NCBI RefSeq assembly: GCF_000315625.1
Contig: NW_005434619.1
Coordinates: 413,394-459,029, forward strand
Reading direction: 5' to 3'
Length of the DNA stretch: 45,636 bases
Source of the DNA: Guillardia theta CCMP2712
Lineage: Eukaryota > Cryptophyceae > Pyrenomonadales > Geminigeraceae
Below the pieces are notes generated by a model, which was given only the letters and a program-made list of their open reading frames with translations, was not told the DNA's origin and made no database searches. Positions within the stretch are counted from its first letter, which is position 1. The number at the start of each line of letters is the position of its first letter. The position numbers and the translations under genes are program-made. Shown piece by piece: positions 42,007-45,636 of this stretch.

Positions 42007-43970
42007 TCAAACGTTTTTCCGCATCTTCGCCATGATCTCTGAGCTCGGCGGCATCGGAGCGCCGCCCGCCCATCGAGGAGCGCTCAGTCGCGAATGACGG
42101 GAAGCAGAGCGCGGGTCAGCATGCTCCTGGAGGCTCTTCTTGTGAGGAGGAGGAGCAGGAGCGAGCGGCGCGACAGTCTGCAGCCCTTGGATGTGACCAG
42201 CAATCACGCCGTCGAAGCTGCTCCCCTCCTTGTCTGCCGCATGAACCCTAAGCGAGTTGAAGGCGGCGGGCTGACCGCGGGGACGAGGAGGGCGGGCGAG
42301 GGAGGAGGCATGCTGCTGCATCCTTTGCTTGGCTGGATCGCCTTCCTCCTGGAACTTCTTCATCACCTCCCGCACCTTCCCATCGCTCAGGTTGGCAACC
42401 ACGACGTCCTCGTCCAGCTTCAGAGCCTTCCTCTCCTCCCTCCTCTCCTCTCCCTGCGCCCTGCTAGCCTCCTGCAACTGCAAAGGAGCCCCTCTCTGCC
42501 GCAGAGGGTCTATCCCGTGGGTCCCTCCTATGTGCGGCTTCTGGACATGCCAGGGTCCCTCCCTCCTCTCCTTCCGACTCGCTCTCGCTATCCATGCGAA
42601 CACAGACACGCTGATCAGACCCTTGACTCCCTCCTCCTGCTCGTCCCCCTGCCGCGCGATCGCCGCCATCCAGGAGACCTCCGGCGACGTCGCCTCGATC
42701 TGCCCAGCCTGCGACCTTCCCAGCATCACCAGGAAGGTGTTCCTTGTGATCTCCGGGCCCAGTCGCACCAGTGCTTGTCCTCGAAGTCCCTCCTGCTGGC
42801 CCCGGGCTGGAAGCGAAGGAAGTAGGCGCGCTTCGGCTCCATCTCCACCTGCATCTTCTTGACCGTCCTCTTCGCCGCATCCTCCCCAAACTCACACGCC
42901 TTCCTCGCCAGCGCCACTGCCTTCTGCGCCTCCTCCACCGCCCTTCCTGCATGCTCCGCCGCAAGCGAGCTGTTTGCCTGGATCTCAGCCCAGTCGTCGT
43001 ACCTATACGGCCTCTTTGCCTTCACCTTCCCCTCGTTCCAGTACCCCGTGAACGTCCTCGTCGGATCGATCTCCAGCTCCCTCCCAGCTGAGTCGACCGG
43101 TACAGCTGGGGAGTCCTTGAACCAGACCTGGGCCCACTTTCTCTGATCCGCCTCCCTCTGCGCGTTCTTCAGCAGCTCGGGGTCAGCCTCCGCAAGGGTA
43201 ACCACCCCCTTGCCGTGCCGCTGGTCGTTCCTCCACTGCCCCTCATAGATATCCCCGCTCGACGTCACGAACTCTCCCCACCCATGCCTCTCCCCCCCCC
43301 TGTACTCTCCCTTGAACACCGCCCCCCTCGACGACGTGTACACTCCATACCCGAACCTCTTGTCCTGCGCATACTCCCCCATGAAGATGTCTCCCTCCGG
43401 CCAGAAGTACAACCCGAGCCCGTCCATCTTTCCTCCTAGGAACTGCCCCTCGTACTTGCCCACGAACCCTCCTCTCTCCATGATCTCGTACACTCCGTAC
43501 CCATCCATCTTGCCGAACTTGAACTCTCCCCGGTACTTGGCCCCTCCTACGAACTTGTACACTCCCACCCCGTGCATCTTGTCTACCTGCCACTCTCCCT
43601 GGTAGAACTCTCCGTTGACCCCCTTGAACGTCCCGACCCCATGCGCCTCGTCGTCCATGAACTCCCCGTCGTAGATACTCCCGTTCTTGTAGTAGTACGT
43701 CCCGTATCCGTCTATCCTCCCATCCCTGAAGTGACCCTCGTATACGTCTCCGTTCGCCATGATCAGCCTCCCGAAGCCATTCTGCAGGTTGCTCTCCCAG
43801 AAGCCCTCGTACGTCGAGCCATCAGGACGGACGTACCTTCCCTCCCCATCGATCTTGTCGTTGGCCCACTCTCCTTCGTAGTAGCTCCGATCTGAAAACG
43901 CGCATAGGCCCCAGCCATGGCGCTTCCCGTTCTTCAGCTCCCCCTGATACTTCCCTGGTTTCGCCCCCAT
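42007..43970 (-). CDS. MORN-repeat protein with 11 repeats
   Basis: Two exons on the minus strand, 43970-42849 and 42792-42007, joined across a 56-nt intron (CAG|gtggag to AGCAG|GAG) in phase 0, giving 635 residues. Start MGAKPGKYQGELKNGKRHGW. Eleven MORN units follow one after another (Y-x-G-x-[WF]...G-x-G-x-[YF]): for example YYEGEWANDKIDGEGRYV, TYEGFWESNLQNGFGRLI, IYDGEFMDDEAHGVGTF and IYEGQWRNDQRHGKGVV. Then comes an Ala/Lys-rich helix (EEAQKAVALARKACEFGEDA), and a C-terminal region without a known domain containing EGLRGQALVRLGPE and LKLDEDVVVANLSDGKVREV. MORN proteins often attach to membranes or to basal-body and flagellar structures. Without the intron the frame would end early (TPSW), so the splice is needed to reach the second exon. 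Confidence 0.85.
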
Positions 43971-44918
43971 GCTTCACCTGCTCATGCTGGGACTCTGCTG
44001 ATTTTCTCGATGATCCGCATCAAGGACTGCCAGCATAACATTAGAGTTGTTCTGACAAGTCGATTCTACTTGTTTCACTTTTCCTCCTCCACAGACCTGA
44101 GTAAAGGCCACAGACCATCTCTTCTACCTCTATCAGCTGCTTTTCCCTTCTCCTCTGTACTCTGCCCTCCCCTCTCTTCTACTGTACTGTACTGTCCTGT
44201 CCTGTCCTGTCCTGTCCTGTCCTGTCCTGTCCTGTCCTGTCCTTTGTCCTCTCTGCCTGCTCATTTCGTCAACGCTCATTATCCTGTGGCCAGTTACTGG
44301 CTGCCCACCCCCACCCCCTTCTCTCTCTTGACAAACTCTCACCCATACATTTTCAGGCAAACTACCCCGTAATGGCAGACCAAAAGAATACCCCTACCCC
44401 CCTATTGTGAATCAAGGAGCTTGTCATTCTGCAGTCAATGGTCAAGGGAAGGAGCGGGAAGCAACGAGGACGAGGAGGACGAGGACAAGGACGAGGACGA
44501 GGACGAGGAGGAGGAGGAGGACTAGGACGAGGAGGACGAGGACGAGGAGGACGAGGACGAGGAGGGGGGAGATGGGTGTGATTGAGTGTGGAGGAGGGGG
44601 GTGGAAGGTTGGGGAGGGTGTGTAGAAGAGGAAGGAGGACGGAGAGGGAGAGGAGAGGAGAGGAGAGGAGAGGGTGGACTTAGCACCAAAGAATGGGGAG
44701 GCAGGGGGGGTCAAGGAGAGAGGAGGAATGAAGAAGCGCGGCCGAGCTGTGCAGGACGAGATGTCTTTGAAGATCAAGAGATGGTAGTGAGATGAGAGAA
44801 GGTAATGCGGAGGTTTTGCATGCGTTAGGACTTGATGAGCTCATCTTTCCGCCTGCTCTGCACCAGCGCCTGACCTGTTTCCTTCACCAGGCCATCCGAC
44901 TAGGTCGAGGTTTCAAAC
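43971..44918. other. Intergenic between divergent MORN and Cys-rich genes
   Basis: 44188-44242 is a (CTGTC)n pentanucleotide repeat of about ten units. 44290-44410 is a short C-rich island (ATACCCCTACCCCCCTATTG). 44459-44570 is a (GACGAG)n-type tract, and 44640-44680 a (GAGAG)n tract. A frame from ATG 44792 (MREGNAEVLHALGLDEL) looks balanced in composition and might be an exon of something, but it has no start or splice context that I can defend. Confidence 0.55.
44188..44242. repeat. (CTGTC)n pentanucleotide microsatellite
   Basis: It begins as TGTACTGTACTG and settles into about nine to ten perfect CCTGT units ahead of the MORN gene, upstream relative to its strand. Confidence 0.92.
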
Positions 44919-45371
44919 ATGATCAGCAACTTAAGGGATCGTTGGCTCCTCCTCGGCCCCCTCCTCTTCCTGCTCTTCTTAGCTCCCCATACTTCAGCGT
45001 CCTCCTGCCCCCCCGGCTCCTTCCTCCCCCTTCATGGCCTCTGTACGCCATGCCCCACCGGGACCTTCAGCACTGACTGGGACACGCGAGCCTGGTGCTC
45101 GCCTTGTCCTCAAGGATACATCAACTTCACTCCGAACTCTACCTCCTGCCCTCACTGCGACGTCGGCTTCTACAGAGACTCCTCGACCACCACCACCATC
45201 ACCAGCACCATCTCTTCCTCCTCCTCCTCCTCCTCCTCCTCCTCCTCCTCCTCCATCTCCACCTCCACTTGCAAGCCATGCCCGCCGGGCCAGTACAACT
45301 CGTTGCTGGACAGCGATCGCTGTGAGCCTTGCGGGGTCGGAACTGTTTCGAAGGGTTGGACATGCGCATGA
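44919..45371 (+). CDS. Secreted or membrane cysteine-rich protein, N-terminal part
   Basis: ATG at 44919 opens MISNLRDRWLLLGPLLFLLF, a signal peptide with probable cleavage after TSASS. Cysteine motifs of the GCC2/GCC3 (TNFR- or EGF-like) type follow: CPPGSFLPLHGLCTPCPTG, WCSPCPQGYINFTPNSTSC, PHCDVGFYRD, and CKPCPPGQYNS then RCEPCGVGTVSKGW. A Thr/Ser run of about 25 residues (TTTTITSTISSSSS...) interrupts them, encoded by an expanded (TCC)n tract. The frame stops at 45369-45371, but AAG|GTTGG at about 45355 could be a donor. Tandem Cys-rich units of this kind usually continue for hundreds of residues, so the gene probably extends past the window. An extracellular or vacuolar location is inferred. 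Confidence 0.7.
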   Translation: MISNLRDRWLLLGPLLFLLFLAPHTSASSCPPGSFLPLHGLCTPCPTGTFSTDWDTRAWCSPCPQGYINFTPNSTSCPHCDVGFYRDSSTTTTITSTISSSSSSSSSSSSSSISTSTCKPCPPGQYNSLLDSDRCEPCGVGTVSKGWTCA

Positions 45372-45636
45372 CAGGAGGGGCGAGGTTGTTTTCTGCTCTT
45401 GTACTTGTACACACAATGAACCAACAGGATTATGGCAGACCAATCAACGCTCTTTTTGCTCCCCTGCTCTTTCCATTCTCCCTCCCTCCCTCCCTCCCTC
45501 CCTCCCTCTCTCCCTTCCTTATTCCCTCCCTCCCTGCCTCTCTCCTTTGTGTTTTTGCACCTTGCCTTGGGTAAGTAATTTTCCCTCCTTCCGTCTTCGA
45601 CGTTGCTTGCCCTCAGCTGCTGTCTTGCTGCTCTTT
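45372..45636. other. Window end, probable intron sequence
   Basis: 45476-45545 is a (CCCT)n tract. TTGGGTAAGTAA near 45568 looks like a splice donor, and the sequence to the end is pyrimidine-rich. No exon can be placed. Confidence 0.4.

Overview
This is nuclear DNA from a eukaryote. Genes are split by GT-AG introns, many only 42-57 nt long. Intergenic DNA and the longer introns are swollen by triplet and hexamer microsatellites such as (CTG)n, (CTC)n and (GGA)n. There are no operons, and genes lie on both strands, often convergent. The mix of a PPR protein with a secretory-style leader plus transit-like segment, a DUR3 urea symporter, MORN and ankyrin proteins and lipid enzymes fits a single-celled alga with a secondary plastid. 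A cryptophyte such as Guillardia theta is my best guess; that is inference, not proof. Exon models below come from reading splice sites and reading-frame phase by eye.

Layout. 1-1.2 kb: an alpha/beta hydrolase and, across a (CTG)n tract, one exon of a protein kinase (minus). 2.2-3.05 kb: a membrane protein with one frameshift (minus), a paralogue of the intact one at 10.3-11.25 kb (minus). 4.8-10.1 kb: a large WD-repeat protein with Tudor-like and SAND-like parts (plus). 13.3-16.4 kb: an unusual fusion of a degenerate ELO fatty-acid-elongase domain with a patatin-like lipase (plus), convergent with a seven-exon PPR gene (16.5-19.3 kb, minus). 20.1-20.9 kb: a YbaK-type aminoacyl-tRNA deacylase (plus, 5' end missing).

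22-35 kb is a rearranged block. A repeat of about 1.4-1.8 kb occurs twice in direct orientation (22.0-23.4 and 27.7-29.5 kb). Between the two copies lies an inverted, decayed copy (23.4-27.7 kb) of the segment at 30.5-35.1 kb. The right arm, with its 5' extension, holds an intact DUR3 gene (11 exons, 744 aa) and an intact protein kinase gene (10 exons, 379 aa), convergent with each other. The left-arm copies are broken: DUR3 lacks exons 1-4 and the start of exon 5, and the kinase lacks two exons and has a 2-nt deletion at its first splice donor.

35.9-45.6 kb: a possible short plus-strand gene, an ankyrin-repeat protein (minus), a TRAF-type zinc-finger protein (minus) divergent from a 2-oxoglutarate/Fe(II) oxygenase-like gene (plus), an 11-MORN-repeat protein (minus), and the start of a secreted cysteine-rich protein (plus). 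The genes do not form a single pathway. DUR3 (urea uptake) and the lipase/elongase fusion (membrane or storage lipid) are the clearest metabolic functions.
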